Assembly (NCBI GenBank): GCA_018366035.1
Contig: JAGZIW010000007.1
Span: 50,675-114,674, forward strand
Length of the DNA: 64,000 nucleotides
Source: Butyricicoccus pullicaecorum
Lineage (GTDB): Bacteria; Bacillota; Clostridia; Oscillospirales; Butyricicoccaceae
Reading direction: 5' to 3'
Under the pieces are notes generated by a model, which made no database searches, was not told where the DNA came from, and was given only the letters and a program-made list of their open reading frames with translations. Below, in pieces: positions 49,731-58,564 of this stretch. Made by a program: the position numbers and the translations under genes. The stretch's first letter is position 1. The number at the start of each line of letters is the position of its first letter.

Positions 49731-51425
49731 TTACATTTTCTCCGGTGCATCTACGCCAATGATATGCAGGACATTGCGCACGGTCTGTACCGCAGCCTGA
49801 CACAGGCACAAACGTGCATCTCGCAGAGCAGGTTCTGCGTCCATAATACGGCAGGCATTATAGAAGCGATGGAACTGTGCGGCAAGCTGTACTGCATACT
49901 TATTAAGCTTGGACGGGTCGCGGGTCTGTGCCGCTTCCAGAATTTCCTCCGGCAAGAGTGCAATCGCCTTAATCAGTGCCTTTTCATCTGCGTGTGTGAG
50001 AACGGTCAGATCAACGGTATCGACTTTGGGCACAGCAACGCCATTATCTGCTGCATTGCGCAGGATAGAGCAAATACGTGCGTGTGCATACTGTACATAG
50101 TAAAGTGGATTTTCAGAATCCTGCTTGACCGCCAAATCGAGATCAAACTCCATCTGTGTCTCTGCTGCACGGGAGTTAAAGAAGAAGCGTGCTGCATCTA
50201 CCGGAATTTCGTCCAGCAGGTCAGACAAGGTCAGGCTCTTACCAGTACGCTTGGACATACGCACCACTTCACCGCCCTGCATCATGCGTACCAACTGCAT
50301 GAGAACGATCTCCAAACGGTCAGATCCATGGAGTCCCAGTGCATCTAAAGCGCGCTGCAAACGTGCCACATGACCATGGTGATCTGCACCCCAAATATTG
50401 ATGACGCGGTCAAAGCCACGCGTCTGGAACTTATTGCGATGATAGGCAATATCTGCCGCAAAATAGGTATAAAATCCATTTGCACGGCGCAGTACATCGT
50501 CTTTATCCGCGCCAAATGCAGTCGAGCGCAGCCACAGCGCACCGTCTTGCTCATAGGTCACACCGGCATCTGCCAGCATCTGTACGGTTTCCGCCACTGC
50601 GCCGGATTCATGCAGGGTAGATTCACGGAACCACACATCATACTGGATCTTATAGCGCTCCAAATCCCTCTGCATCTTTGCAATATTGTGGGGCAAACCA
50701 TAGCCTACAATGGCATCAAAACGCTCCTGCTCTGTCATAGACAGCAGTGCATCTCCATGCTGTTCCACCAAATTGTGCGCCAACTCTCGAATGTCAGCTC
50801 CCTGATACCAAGACGGGTCGAATGCAATGGCATCTTCCCCCTTCAGCTCCTGAATATAGCGGCCTTCCACCGAATGTGCGAACTTATCAACCTGATTGCC
50901 TGCATCATTGATATAAAACTCACGGGTCACATCATTGCCAGCCCAATCCAGCACCTCTGCAAGGCAGTCTCCCAAGACACCTCCACGGGCATTGCCCATG
51001 TGCATTGGCCCTGTTGGGTTCGCAGAAACAAATTCCACCATGATTTTTTCTGGATTTTCCTTTTTGGTTCTGCCATAATTCTCACCACAGATGCTGACTG
51101 CGCGAACGGCATCTTGGTACCAACTCTGATTCAGGGTAAAGTTCAAAAACCCCGGGCCTGCGATATCTATCTTTTCAAAGCAGGTGTCTGTCAGATCTGC
51201 CTGCTCGACAATGCTCTCTGCGATTTTACGCGGTGCCATACGCAGAGGCTTGGCGCATTGCATGGCAAAGGTAGATGCCCAATCTCCATTTGATGCGTCT
51301 TTTGGGATCTCAACAGCAATTGTGGGCAGCTCTGCCTGCGGCAGAGTGCCGGCAGCAGCCGCTTTTTCATAAGCAGCCTCTACAATCTTTATCGCCTGCT
51401 GGCGTGCAACTTCTAACAGATTCAT
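49731..51425 (-). CDS. argS: arginyl-tRNA synthetase
   Basis: A class I synthetase of 564 residues. It has the N-terminal Add-1 domain, the HIGH-equivalent PTGPMHMGNARGG (about 125-137) with HMGN, the KMSKS-type VRMSKRTGKSLTL (about 348-360), and a DALR anticodon-binding domain at the C-terminus. GGAGAG lies before the ATG at 51425. The operon context (DUF1934 upstream) is the usual one in Firmicutes. Confidence 0.97.
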   Translation of the reverse strand: MNLLEVARQQAIKIVEAAYEKAAAAGTLPQAELPTIAVEIPKDASNGDWASTFAMQCAKPLRMAPRKIAESIVEQADLTDTCFEKIDIAGPGFLNFTLNQSWYQDAVRAVSICGENYGRTKKENPEKIMVEFVSANPTGPMHMGNARGGVLGDCLAEVLDWAGNDVTREFYINDAGNQVDKFAHSVEGRYIQELKGEDAIAFDPSWYQGADIRELAHNLVEQHGDALLSMTEQERFDAIVGYGLPHNIAKMQRDLERYKIQYDVWFRESTLHESGAVAETVQMLADAGVTYEQDGALWLRSTAFGADKDDVLRRANGFYTYFAADIAYHRNKFQTRGFDRVINIWGADHHGHVARLQRALDALGLHGSDRLEIVLMQLVRMMQGGEVVRMSKRTGKSLTLSDLLDEIPVDAARFFFNSRAAETQMEFDLDLAVKQDSENPLYYVQYAHARICSILRNAADNGVAVPKVDTVDLTVLTHADEKALIKAIALLPEEILEAAQTRDPSKLNKYAVQLAAQFHRFYNACRIMDAEPALRDARLCLCQAAVQTVRNVLHIIGVDAPEKM

Positions 51426-51484
51426 ATACTTCACTCTCCGTATTGTCTTTTTCATATCTGGTATCACAATCGCTTATGCGACCA

Positions 51485-51928
51485 TTATACCATCGGCTCG
51501 GTGGACACCACCATTTCAAAATGATGCCGACCAGCCAGATTCTGATCTACTTCTATTGTATAATCGATAGCGAGCATACCGCCATTCTCAGTAATATTAT
51601 TCAGAATACGTGATGTTCGGGTGGATATGGTAAGGGCTGTACCAAAATTGGTGTGATATAGACCTACATGCCGCTGATTTTCCAAGAACAGCATTTCAGA
51701 CGGACAGCTTCCCGTACGTGTCATAGAAACTGACCCATTGTCAATTTTGAGCATGGTACGTGTCCCCTCAAGCCCAGTGATCTCACTCTCATTATAAGAG
51801 ATATAATATTTATCTCGTTTGCGATACAGGCGTGCAGCCGTCATCATATTGACTTCCTCTGGCTCACACCCTTCAAATCGCTGTACGGAATGGATCGACA
51901 ACCAAACATCTTTTTTTATATCTTCCAT
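51485..51928 (-). CDS. DUF1934 family protein (YwiB-like)
   Basis: A 147-residue beta-barrel (calycin-like) protein: KKDVWLSIHSVQRFEGCEPE start, KYYISYNESEITGLEGTRTM middle and DYTIEVDQNLAGRHHFEMVV end. Commonly adjacent to argS in Firmicutes; the function is unknown. Confidence 0.9.
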   Translation of the reverse strand: MEDIKKDVWLSIHSVQRFEGCEPEEVNMMTAARLYRKRDKYYISYNESEITGLEGTRTMLKIDNGSVSMTRTGSCPSEMLFLENQRHVGLYHTNFGTALTISTRTSRILNNITENGGMLAIDYTIEVDQNLAGRHHFEMVVSTEPMV

Positions 51929-51951
51929 GGTTATCTCCTGTCAAAAATATT

Positions 51952-52752
51952 TCAAAACGCACCAATATCCACCTGTTCCGCCGGAAAATCCAGAGTACTG
52001 TGCAAAAATTCCGGTGCAAGGATATTGAAGCCCTCTGGATCATCAGACACAAAATAGCGCGTTTTTCCCTGTCGTACCTGTGCCGGCACAAGCATTCCCC
52101 GCACACGCTCTGCCGCTGCTGCGCCTGAATCAATAAGGCGCACATGTTCACCCATTTCCGCCGCAATCACCTCACGCAAAAGCGGATAATGGGTGCAGGC
52201 AAGAATCAGTGTGTCTACATTTTGTGCTTTCATAGGAGCAAGATACTCCCGCACCAATGTCTCCGCTACAACATCTCCCCGATGCACACGCCCGTTCTCA
52301 GCAAGCGGCACGAGCAAGGGGCAGGGCTGCATCCATACAGACAGCTTTGGGTCTGCATCGCGCAGCATTCGCTCATATACCCTCGAACGCACGGTTGCCT
52401 GCGTGCCAATCACACCAATCCGACCATTTACAGTTGCCCTTCGTGCCGCATCACAGGCAGGCCAAACCACACCGATCATGGGAACCTCTGTCTCTGCGGC
52501 AACCGTATCGAGCGCCGTTGCAGAAACCGTGTTGCAGGCAACTACAATTGCCTTGATATCAAAGCCCTGTAAAAACCGCACATCTTGCCTTGTATATTTG
52601 AGTATGGTTTCTTCTGAGCGCGTGCCATAGGGCACCCGTCCTGTATCGCCAAAATAAATAATATCCTCATGGGGTAAAATCTCATGCAGGCGGCGCACAG
52701 CTGTCAACCCGCCTACACCGGAATCAAACACACCAATGGGTCGGTTATCCAT
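51952..52752 (-). CDS. murI: glutamate racemase
   Basis: Makes D-glutamate for peptidoglycan. The 266-residue protein has IGVFDSGVGGLTAVRRL (residues 6-22), catalytic Cys in VACNTVSA (near 73) and in ILACTHYPLL (near 186), and YFGDTGRVPYGTRS (near 36). The ATG at 52752 has GGAGG 6 nt upstream and overlaps the ddl stop by 8 nt. Confidence 0.96.
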   Translation of the reverse strand: MDNRPIGVFDSGVGGLTAVRRLHEILPHEDIIYFGDTGRVPYGTRSEETILKYTRQDVRFLQGFDIKAIVVACNTVSATALDTVAAETEVPMIGVVWPACDAARRATVNGRIGVIGTQATVRSRVYERMLRDADPKLSVWMQPCPLLVPLAENGRVHRGDVVAETLVREYLAPMKAQNVDTLILACTHYPLLREVIAAEMGEHVRLIDSGAAAAERVRGMLVPAQVRQGKTRYFVSDDPEGFNILAPEFLHSTLDFPAEQVDIGAF

Positions 52753-53821
52753 GTACTTCCTCCATTGCAAGTGCAATCAGGCGATCAATCAATGCGCTGT
52801 AAGACAATCCCCCGTACTCAAACAGTTTTGGATACATGGAAATGCTGGTAAATCCCGGAATGGTATTGATTTCATTAAAGACGATTTGCTCTCCCGCTCG
52901 TGTACAGAAGAAGTCCACACGGGACAGCCCGCGGCAGCCCAGCGCCGTATAGACACGAATTGCATTTTCCTGCACCTTTGCAATCGCCTGCTCAGAAATA
53001 TGCGCCGGAATATAGAGCGCAGAGGAATCATCATTGTATTTTGCATCAAAGGTATAAAAAGCCTGTGTAGGTGCAATCTGTCCCACCATAGAGGCAATGG
53101 GCTCTGTATTCCCCAGCACGGCACATTCAACCTCATATCCATCAATAAATTCTTCCACGAGCACCTTTGTATCCCATCGGAAAGCTTCTTCCAAACCTTG
53201 TACAAGTTCCTCAAAGCTGTCTGCGCGTGCGACGCCCACAGAGGATCCCGATGAGCAGGGCTTCACAAACATAGGATATACACCTTGAAGCGTTTTCTCT
53301 GCTTGCTTTGCTGCTGCAATGCGATCCTTTTCATAATCCGGACGTAAAACAATTTTATAGGCCGCTTGACGCACTCCGGTCGTATCTACAATAATTTTGG
53401 TCAGGCTCTTGTCCATCGAATTGGCGGAGGCTGCAACGCCCGGGCCAACGAATGGAATACCTGCAAGCGTCAGCAATCCCTGTACTGCACCATCTTCCCC
53501 GCCGAACCCATGCAAAACAGGAAAACAAACGTCAATTCGAATCTGCTCCATGTTTCCATTGCGCATGACGAGCAGGCCATGGGTCTGCCGGTCGGGAGAT
53601 AATACAGCCGGATACAGTTCCGGCTCCTGTTCCCACGCGCCTGATTTTACCTTTTCCGGATCGGCATTTTCATAAAGGAACCATCTGCCATCGCGTGTGA
53701 TGCCTACGGGTATGAGTTCATATCGGCTCTGATCCGCATTTGTCAGAATCGAAGATGCCGAAATGCAGGAAATCTTATGTTCATTCGACAAGCCACCGAA
53801 TAAAACTGCAAGTTTTAACAT
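52745..53821 (-). CDS. ddl: D-alanine--D-alanine ligase
   Basis: An ATP-grasp ligase making D-Ala-D-Ala. The 358-residue protein has an N-terminal AVLFGGLSNEHKISCISASS (residues 5-24), the GFGGEDGAVQGLLTLAGIPFVG segment (about 104-125), FVKPCSSGSSVGVARAD (near 187) and a C-terminal VFNEINTIPGFTSISMYPKL. Features such as LSNEHKIS and the ITRDGRWFLYE insert are shared with the VanG-like branch, so D-Ala-D-Ser activity is not excluded. It is first in the operon, with its own promoter. Confidence 0.93.
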   Translation of the reverse strand: MLKLAVLFGGLSNEHKISCISASSILTNADQSRYELIPVGITRDGRWFLYENADPEKVKSGAWEQEPELYPAVLSPDRQTHGLLVMRNGNMEQIRIDVCFPVLHGFGGEDGAVQGLLTLAGIPFVGPGVAASANSMDKSLTKIIVDTTGVRQAAYKIVLRPDYEKDRIAAAKQAEKTLQGVYPMFVKPCSSGSSVGVARADSFEELVQGLEEAFRWDTKVLVEEFIDGYEVECAVLGNTEPIASMVGQIAPTQAFYTFDAKYNDDSSALYIPAHISEQAIAKVQENAIRVYTALGCRGLSRVDFFCTRAGEQIVFNEINTIPGFTSISMYPKLFEYGGLSYSALIDRLIALAMEEVHG

Positions 53822-53860
53822 CGTATTCCAAACCCTCTTTTACATATTTACTCAGTATTT

Positions 53861-53889
53861 ATTATACGATAACTATCTCAAAAATACAA
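53861..53889 (-). promoter_or_regulatory. promoter of the ddl-murI-argS operon
   Basis: Minus strand: -35 TTGTAT (53884-53889), 17-bp spacer, -10 TATAAT (53861-53866). Confidence 0.65.
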
Positions 53890-53957
53890 ACACTAAAAAG
53901 TATTTCTTCACATGGGACGAGCAAATATGAACAAAACGTAAATCCTTTTTATACCTC

Positions 53958-53986
53958 TTGACGCACAATGTTATATGATATATAGT
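53958..53986 (+). promoter_or_regulatory. promoter of the padR operon with AT-rich dyad
   Basis: -35 TTGACG (53958-53963), 17-bp spacer, -10 TATAGT (53981-53986). The spacer and -10 contain TATATGATATATA, a near-palindrome that could be the PadR operator. Confidence 0.7.
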
Positions 53987-54015
53987 ATTATACATCAAAC
54001 AAGGAGGCGCATGAT

Positions 54016-54333
54016 ATGGCATTTCCAATCTCTGCCGCTCTGCTCGATGCCATTGTGCTTGCAGTTGTTTCCCGTGAGGGAACCTATGGCTATAAGATCA
54101 CGCAGGATATCCGCGAAGTGATGGATATTTCTGAATCTACTCTCTATCCGGTTTTGCGTCGTCTGCTCAAGGCGGGCGATTTGGAAACCTACGATCAGGC
54201 AGTAGATGGACGAATGCGGCGCTATTACAAAATCACACCGCACGGGCGTATGCAGCTTGTGCAATACCTTTCCGACTGGGCAAGCTATCGGGATAGGATT
54301 GAATCTATCTTTTTTGGGGGGCAATCCAAATGA
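54016..54333 (+). CDS. PadR family transcriptional regulator
   Basis: A 105-residue winged-helix repressor: YGYKITQDIREVMDISESTL (about 24-43), YPVLRRLLKAGDLETYDQ and the wing GRMRRYYKITPHGR (about 69-82). PadR proteins usually repress the genes next to them and respond to phenolics or membrane stress. AAGGAGG precedes the ATG. It overlaps the next gene by 4 nt. Confidence 0.93.
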   Translation: MAFPISAALLDAIVLAVVSREGTYGYKITQDIREVMDISESTLYPVLRRLLKAGDLETYDQAVDGRMRRYYKITPHGRMQLVQYLSDWASYRDRIESIFFGGQSK

Positions 54334-55019
54334 ACGCATACGAATATTTACAAAAACTGCGCGAAGCACTCTCGGTATTACCCGATGACGAAATTGCACA
54401 GGCGATGCACTACTACGAGGACTATTTTCTGGACGCAGGCGATGAAAATGCGGTCATTGCAGAACTGGGTTCTCCAGAGCAAGTTGCACAGTCAATCCTC
54501 AACGAATACACCGGTATGGCGCGGCGCCGTCCAGAGCATTTCGATGATGTCAATCAGGAAACCATCGACGGGATCCCGCTCGATGACAAGGGAAACGCTA
54601 TTCGTCAGAAGCCGCGAAAAAAGGGAATCAATCCTTGGGTACTTCTTGCAATCGTTCTGCTCGGTCTGCCGATTGGGCTTCCTATTCTTGTTGTGTTATC
54701 CGGTATCAGCATTGCGGTTTTAGCGGCAATTTTTGGCGTTGGTGCTGCGCTGATTGCTATTCTCATCGCACTCCCCTTCGCTTTATGTATCGGTGGTGGT
54801 CTGCTCTTTTTGTTTTCTTTCTTCTTATGGGCACAGCCATTTTCCGCACTTGCAACGCTTGGGATTGGTTTCGTCTGTGCAGGTGCCGGATTTCTGCTCA
54901 CTCTGCTTGTTATCAAACTAATGGTTATGGTCGCTCCTCCCGCTGTGCGTGCGTTGGTATCCGGTCTGCGCTGGCTCCTCAAAAAAATTCGAGATATGAT
55001 AAGAGGTGTATTGCAGTGA
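54330..55019 (+). CDS. DUF1700/HAAS-domain membrane protein
   Basis: A 229-residue protein. The N-terminal HAAS helical domain (about 1-60) has YEYLQKLREALSVLPDDEIA and SPEQVAQSILNEY. A polar linker and four or five closely packed transmembrane helices follow (about 100-215). HAAS proteins are nearly always encoded after a PadR regulator and are thought to pass signals to it. Overlaps both neighbours by 4 nt. Confidence 0.92.
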   Translation: MNAYEYLQKLREALSVLPDDEIAQAMHYYEDYFLDAGDENAVIAELGSPEQVAQSILNEYTGMARRRPEHFDDVNQETIDGIPLDDKGNAIRQKPRKKGINPWVLLAIVLLGLPIGLPILVVLSGISIAVLAAIFGVGAALIAILIALPFALCIGGGLLFLFSFFLWAQPFSALATLGIGFVCAGAGFLLTLLVIKLMVMVAPPAVRALVSGLRWLLKKIRDMIRGVLQ

Positions 55020-55282
55020 AATTTCTTGCAAAATTTTCGATTATACTTTTAATTCTGGGCGGTATCTTTTTTGGGATTGGAAATGCAATGGGCGGCACTG
55101 TATATTCTTTGTGGTATAATGGTGATCTGCACCCTTGGTATGAAGCGAAAAAAATCGGCTTTTTTTCTTATGATTCCCTGCGCGATGTTCTTCACGAACA
55201 GGCACATGACATCGTAGAGGAAATACGTGAAAGCTTTTCAGACATTGCGTATACGTTTTCCGATTTGGTACACATAGATTAA
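55016..55282 (+). CDS. small membrane protein in the padR operon
   Basis: An 88-residue protein starting at a GTG (55016) that overlaps the previous stop; AGAGGTG lies 7 nt upstream. It has one N-terminal transmembrane helix (FSIILLILGGIFFGIGNAMG) and an amphipathic C-terminal helix with HEQAHDIVEEIRESFSDIAY. The family resembles the third gene (DUF4097-lacking) of padR-HAAS operons; no name assigned. Confidence 0.8.
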   Translation: MKFLAKFSIILLILGGIFFGIGNAMGGTVYSLWYNGDLHPWYEAKKIGFFSYDSLRDVLHEQAHDIVEEIRESFSDIAYTFSDLVHID

Positions 55283-55330
55283 ATTCGTCGCACAGACGAA
55301 AGACTTACTTATAGAAAGGAGCACACAAAA

Positions 55331-55534
55331 ATGTATGATAACAGGAACAAAAAGCGGCTGTATCGCTCTGCAACCGACAAACAGCTATGCGGTGTATGCG
55401 GCGGTCTTGGTGAATACTTCGATTTAGACCCCACCTTAATTCGTCTTGTCATTGTGCTATTGACGATCTTTGGATTTTCAACGGGTATTTGGATTTATAT
55501 CCTAGCTGCAATCATTATCCCCGATGCCCCCTGA
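55331..55534 (+). CDS. PspC domain protein
   Basis: A 67-residue PspC protein: KRLYRSATDKQLCGVCGGLG (about 8-27), DLDPTLIRLVIVLLTI and a second hydrophobic stretch. PspC proteins respond to envelope stress. GAAAGGAG precedes the ATG. It lies 48 nt after the previous gene and probably shares its transcript. Confidence 0.93.
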   Translation: MYDNRNKKRLYRSATDKQLCGVCGGLGEYFDLDPTLIRLVIVLLTIFGFSTGIWIYILAAIIIPDAP

Positions 55535-55620
55535 ATTCTTTTTCTGAATATGAAACATTATAAGCGCCTTACAGAAAAGCCAATATCCAAAATTCCGTAA
55601 TGCTTTTTACTTTTCCTTGT

Positions 55621-55652
55621 GGTATACTAATCACAAAAGTGACTAGTATACC
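55621..55652. promoter_or_regulatory. 32-bp operator-like palindrome
   Basis: GGTATACTA (55621-55629) is repeated inverted as TAGTATACC (55644-55652). CAC/GTG form a second symmetric pair inside (55632-55634 / 55639-55641). No T-run follows, so it is more likely a protein-binding site than a terminator. It lies about 120 bp upstream of the 55772 gene. Confidence 0.55.
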
Positions 55653-55771
55653 AGATATTTCATTATACCACCAGCAGCGCATTGAACAGAGAAAAGGATT
55701 TTCAAGTTTCTTCCGCTATGGTATAATAAAAAATAAAAACAAACCAGCTTTCGCTGAAAGGATTGGAATTT

Positions 55772-56095
55772 ATGGACGAGAACACGGATTTACAGCAAAA
55801 GGAAACCGACATACTGGAACAACCGCCGGTCGATACCGAGGAGACAGAGGAACCGATTCTTCCCCTGCACGAACAGAAGGTTTTTGGTGTTTCACGGTTT
55901 TCCTTTTGGGGCATCATCTTCGGCTATGGCGGCGGCTTGGTTCTTTGCGGTATTTTCGGTATGATAACCGGTATTGAGCTGAAAAGTACCATGCTGCCAA
56001 GCTTTATCTGTGCAGGAATCGGCTACTTTATCGGCGCGCAGATAACCAAAAAGCTGCAAGCGCAGCAGACAGAGCAGGACACCGAAAACTCTTAG
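55772..56095 (+). CDS. small membrane protein of unknown function
   Basis: A 107-residue protein. It has an acidic soluble N-terminus (DENTDLQQKETDILEQPPVD) and two transmembrane helices (about 46-68 and 77-95) in a glycine-rich hairpin (GIIFGYGGGLVLCGIFGMI, then IGYFIGAQITKK). The ATG at 55772 has AAAGGA upstream; a TTG three codons earlier is possible. No family recognised. It ends at a bidirectional terminator. Confidence 0.7.
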   Translation: MDENTDLQQKETDILEQPPVDTEETEEPILPLHEQKVFGVSRFSFWGIIFGYGGGLVLCGIFGMITGIELKSTMLPSFICAGIGYFIGAQITKKLQAQQTEQDTENS

Positions 56096-56104
56096 AATCC
56101 CGAT

Positions 56105-56138
56105 AAAAAATGGAGCCGAATAAAAGGCTCCATTTTTT
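56105..56138. terminator. bidirectional terminator
   Basis: AAAAAATGGAGCC (56105-56117) pairs perfectly with GGCTCCATTTTTT (56126-56138). It serves the 55772 gene (plus) and the 56167 gene (minus). Confidence 0.9.
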
Positions 56139-56166
56139 ATACAAATTGTAATATTTATATAAAATA

Positions 56167-56508
56167 TTATTCTTTCAGCCAGTCCTGCCAAATCTCAGGC
56201 TGATATCCAACGGTCGCTTTTTTCCCGTTACGGACAATTGGAACCGCAAACAAAGCAGGTTCTTCCAAAAGTTTGTCCTCTTTGTCTGTCTCATAGGCGA
56301 GATATTGCAGTGTGCTTGCTCCCTTTGCCTTGGAATCAATCAGGGCATCTAAGGAACCGACTGCACGCTTCACGCTCTCAAACTCTCCACGGGACATGCC
56401 ATACTGTACAAGGTCAATAGACTGAAAACGGATTCCGCGCTCCTGAAACCAACGCTCTGCCTTTTTGGTATCAAATGATTTACGCTTTCCAAAAATCTGA
56501 ATATTCAT
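56167..56508 (-). CDS. ArsC/Spx-like thioredoxin-fold protein lacking the active-site Cys
   Basis: A 113-residue protein starting MNIQIFGKRKSFDTKKAERW. The fold and the C-terminal VPIVRNGKKATVGYQPEIWQ match the ArsC/Spx family. The position where the family carries its N-terminal Cys holds Lys or Ser (KRKSFDT), and there is no Cys anywhere, so arsenate reduction or Spx-type redox sensing is unlikely. The ATG at 56508 has AGAGGTGG 5 nt upstream. Confidence 0.8.
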   Translation of the reverse strand: MNIQIFGKRKSFDTKKAERWFQERGIRFQSIDLVQYGMSRGEFESVKRAVGSLDALIDSKAKGASTLQYLAYETDKEDKLLEEPALFAVPIVRNGKKATVGYQPEIWQDWLKE

Positions 56509-56609
56509 AAAAACCACCTCTATTCTAAGGTTCAAAAAAATATTTCGCGTGCATGACACACATAAAATCCTGTAAAAAGTCACGACATGTACGCGACTTT
56601 TTACACAAA

Positions 56610-56655
56610 AAAAATGCCCGTAATCGCTCATTTATGCGCGGTTTCGGGCATTTTT
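56610..56655 (-). terminator. terminator after the 56709 gene
   Basis: AAAAATGCCCG (56610-56620) pairs with CGGGCATTTTT (56645-56655). A smaller GCG/CGC hairpin lies in the loop. TTTTTTTGTG follows on the minus strand. Confidence 0.85.
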
Positions 56656-56708
56656 CGTCCAGAGCATTGCGCAGCGGACGTTAATTGGCAAGCACAGTCG
56701 CGCCTGTC

Positions 56709-58466
56709 TTAAAGATCATCGATATTCTCTACGTCTGCATCATCGTCATCAAGCAGGGTGATCAATACAAAAGCATCTTCATCGTCCAAATCTTCAATAT
56801 CAATGCCCCTGCTGTTGCCGCTCCAAGTAATATTGATATCTGGATAATCATCAGTATCCAGCTCCATATAGACAATATCACCGTCTCTCATAGAGCCAAT
56901 AGACTTGATGCTCTTGCTGCTGCGGTACTCATAAACCCCAACACTGCTCAGGTCTTCATCTGTATCATTATAGATGCCCACAATCATCTTGTCATCATAA
57001 TCTGTGTAATGGGTACCGGAGAAGCGGTCGCTGGAGAACTTATCCACATAAATCGATGCATAGGAATCTGCCTTGCCGAAATCGACAGAGAAATAATCAT
57101 AATCCTTATCATCAGTATCGTAGAACAGAACAACATCATATTCTTCTGCATCTGCAGCGTCTTCAAATGCGATCTGGCTATAAGCGGACAGCTTGCTGCC
57201 ATCGAGCAAATCCTGATCCTCATCATAATCATCGATATCAAAGTCTTTGCCTTCGCCCTTTTCTACCAGATAAGCGTGGTAAATCTTCTGATCTGTGTTG
57301 TTGATGAGGGCAACCGAGAGATCACCGCCATTTGCACTGCCAAGGGTAATTTTTTCACCCTTAGTCAGGGTCAGAGAGGCAGTTTTTGCAGTTTCACTCT
57401 CAAATGTCACCTTGCCGGAGAACTCCTTGCCCTTCTCATTGACAGCTTGGAAATACCATGTCTTTGTACCGTCCAGATCGATCTTGATGGTGGTAGACTT
57501 GCCGGACTTTACGGTTTCAGAAGCCAGCAGGTTATCCGCATCAGAAAAACTGTTGGACTTTGACATATATAGTTCTTCTACATCACGGTCAGAATTGTTC
57601 TTAAAGGTCAATTCGGTTTCTGCCACACTAGCCGCCTTATCATTTGCCTGTACAAACTTCTGACCGTCCTTCAGCACGACTGTAACATAAGCGTTGACGC
57701 CATTAAAATTCAGACCGCTGTACATACGCATACCGCCGGGGCCTTCGGTATAGAAATCATACATGCGTGATGTCCCCGTATCCGGCACAGAGATATAGAA
57801 TGAAGCGGTTCCATTTTTTGCGAGTGTCCCAGAAAGTGCATTGGTCTGGCTATACTGATAAGAGCCTGCCGGCGTATAACGCAAATTCGTCACATCACTG
57901 CTTGTCTTATTGACAACATCGACACGATAATTTTTAGAGGTGACCTGCGGAGCGGAATTGTCTGCATAAGCAACTGTTACCTGCTGCTTTGTCTGATCCC
58001 ATGTACAAGTGGTTCCGGTGAACAGCTCCAAAGCCCGCACGTGGACAAGGGTTCTGCCAGCGCTGCTGATATAAGGCGCCTTATAGGTACTGCCGTTTGC
58101 CAGCATATCCTTTGTGGTTCCATCTACAATTGCCTTGGTGCTGCCAACCGTTAGTTTCACATTCTGGTTGTCCTTTGTCATTGTGATGGTACGTGTCTTT
58201 GCGTCCCATGTCAGACTTCCGCCCATAGCTTCTACAACGCCGCGCAGGGGCAGCATCGTATAGCCGCCCTTATCCAAAGTCGGCTTACTTCCGTCTGCAT
58301 CAATATTCTTTGTTGTGCCATTGACCGTCATTGAAGGGCTATTGATGGTGAGGACGATCGAGCCTGTCCCCGCCGCAGCGGCGTGGCTGGGCATCAAAGC
58401 AGGCACCATGGTCAGCAGCATGGAGGCACTGACCACCCAAGCCCCAAGCCGTTTGCGTAATTTCAT
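56709..58466 (-). CDS. secreted copper-amine-oxidase-N-like protein with four beta-repeats
   Basis: A 585-residue secreted protein with a signal peptide (about 1-32). A copper amine oxidase N-terminal-like module lies at about 36-168 (LTINSPSMTVNGTTKNIDAD, TMLPLRGVVEAMGGSLTWD), a common non-enzymatic wall module in Firmicutes. Then come four copies of a repeat of about 95 residues (about 179-270, 283-376, 383-478, 493-575). Each opens with a strand like F.NNS...I..LY and contains a W/YYF..V..G turn. The last two copies are strongly acidic. Paralogue of the next gene; copper binding is not implied. Confidence 0.85.
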   Translation of the reverse strand: MKLRKRLGAWVVSASMLLTMVPALMPSHAAAAGTGSIVLTINSPSMTVNGTTKNIDADGSKPTLDKGGYTMLPLRGVVEAMGGSLTWDAKTRTITMTKDNQNVKLTVGSTKAIVDGTTKDMLANGSTYKAPYISSAGRTLVHVRALELFTGTTCTWDQTKQQVTVAYADNSAPQVTSKNYRVDVVNKTSSDVTNLRYTPAGSYQYSQTNALSGTLAKNGTASFYISVPDTGTSRMYDFYTEGPGGMRMYSGLNFNGVNAYVTVVLKDGQKFVQANDKAASVAETELTFKNNSDRDVEELYMSKSNSFSDADNLLASETVKSGKSTTIKIDLDGTKTWYFQAVNEKGKEFSGKVTFESETAKTASLTLTKGEKITLGSANGGDLSVALINNTDQKIYHAYLVEKGEGKDFDIDDYDEDQDLLDGSKLSAYSQIAFEDAADAEEYDVVLFYDTDDKDYDYFSVDFGKADSYASIYVDKFSSDRFSGTHYTDYDDKMIVGIYNDTDEDLSSVGVYEYRSSKSIKSIGSMRDGDIVYMELDTDDYPDINITWSGNSRGIDIEDLDDEDAFVLITLLDDDDADVENIDDL

Positions 58467-58519
58467 TTTCTTGTTCCTCCTTATTCAGGTGAAGGCCTCT
58501 GCACACCTGTTTTTTAAAA

Positions 58520-58546
58520 ATCCCCCGACCGGAATGGCCGGGGGAT
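58520..58546 (-). terminator. terminator between the two repeat-protein genes
   Basis: ATCCCCC (58520-58526) pairs with GGGGGAT (58540-58546), with extra CC/GG pairs inside. TTTTTAAAAAA follows on the minus strand. No promoter is evident in the 54 nt before the downstream gene. Confidence 0.8.
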
Positions 58547-58564
58547 CTCTTTTAGATAATAAAA

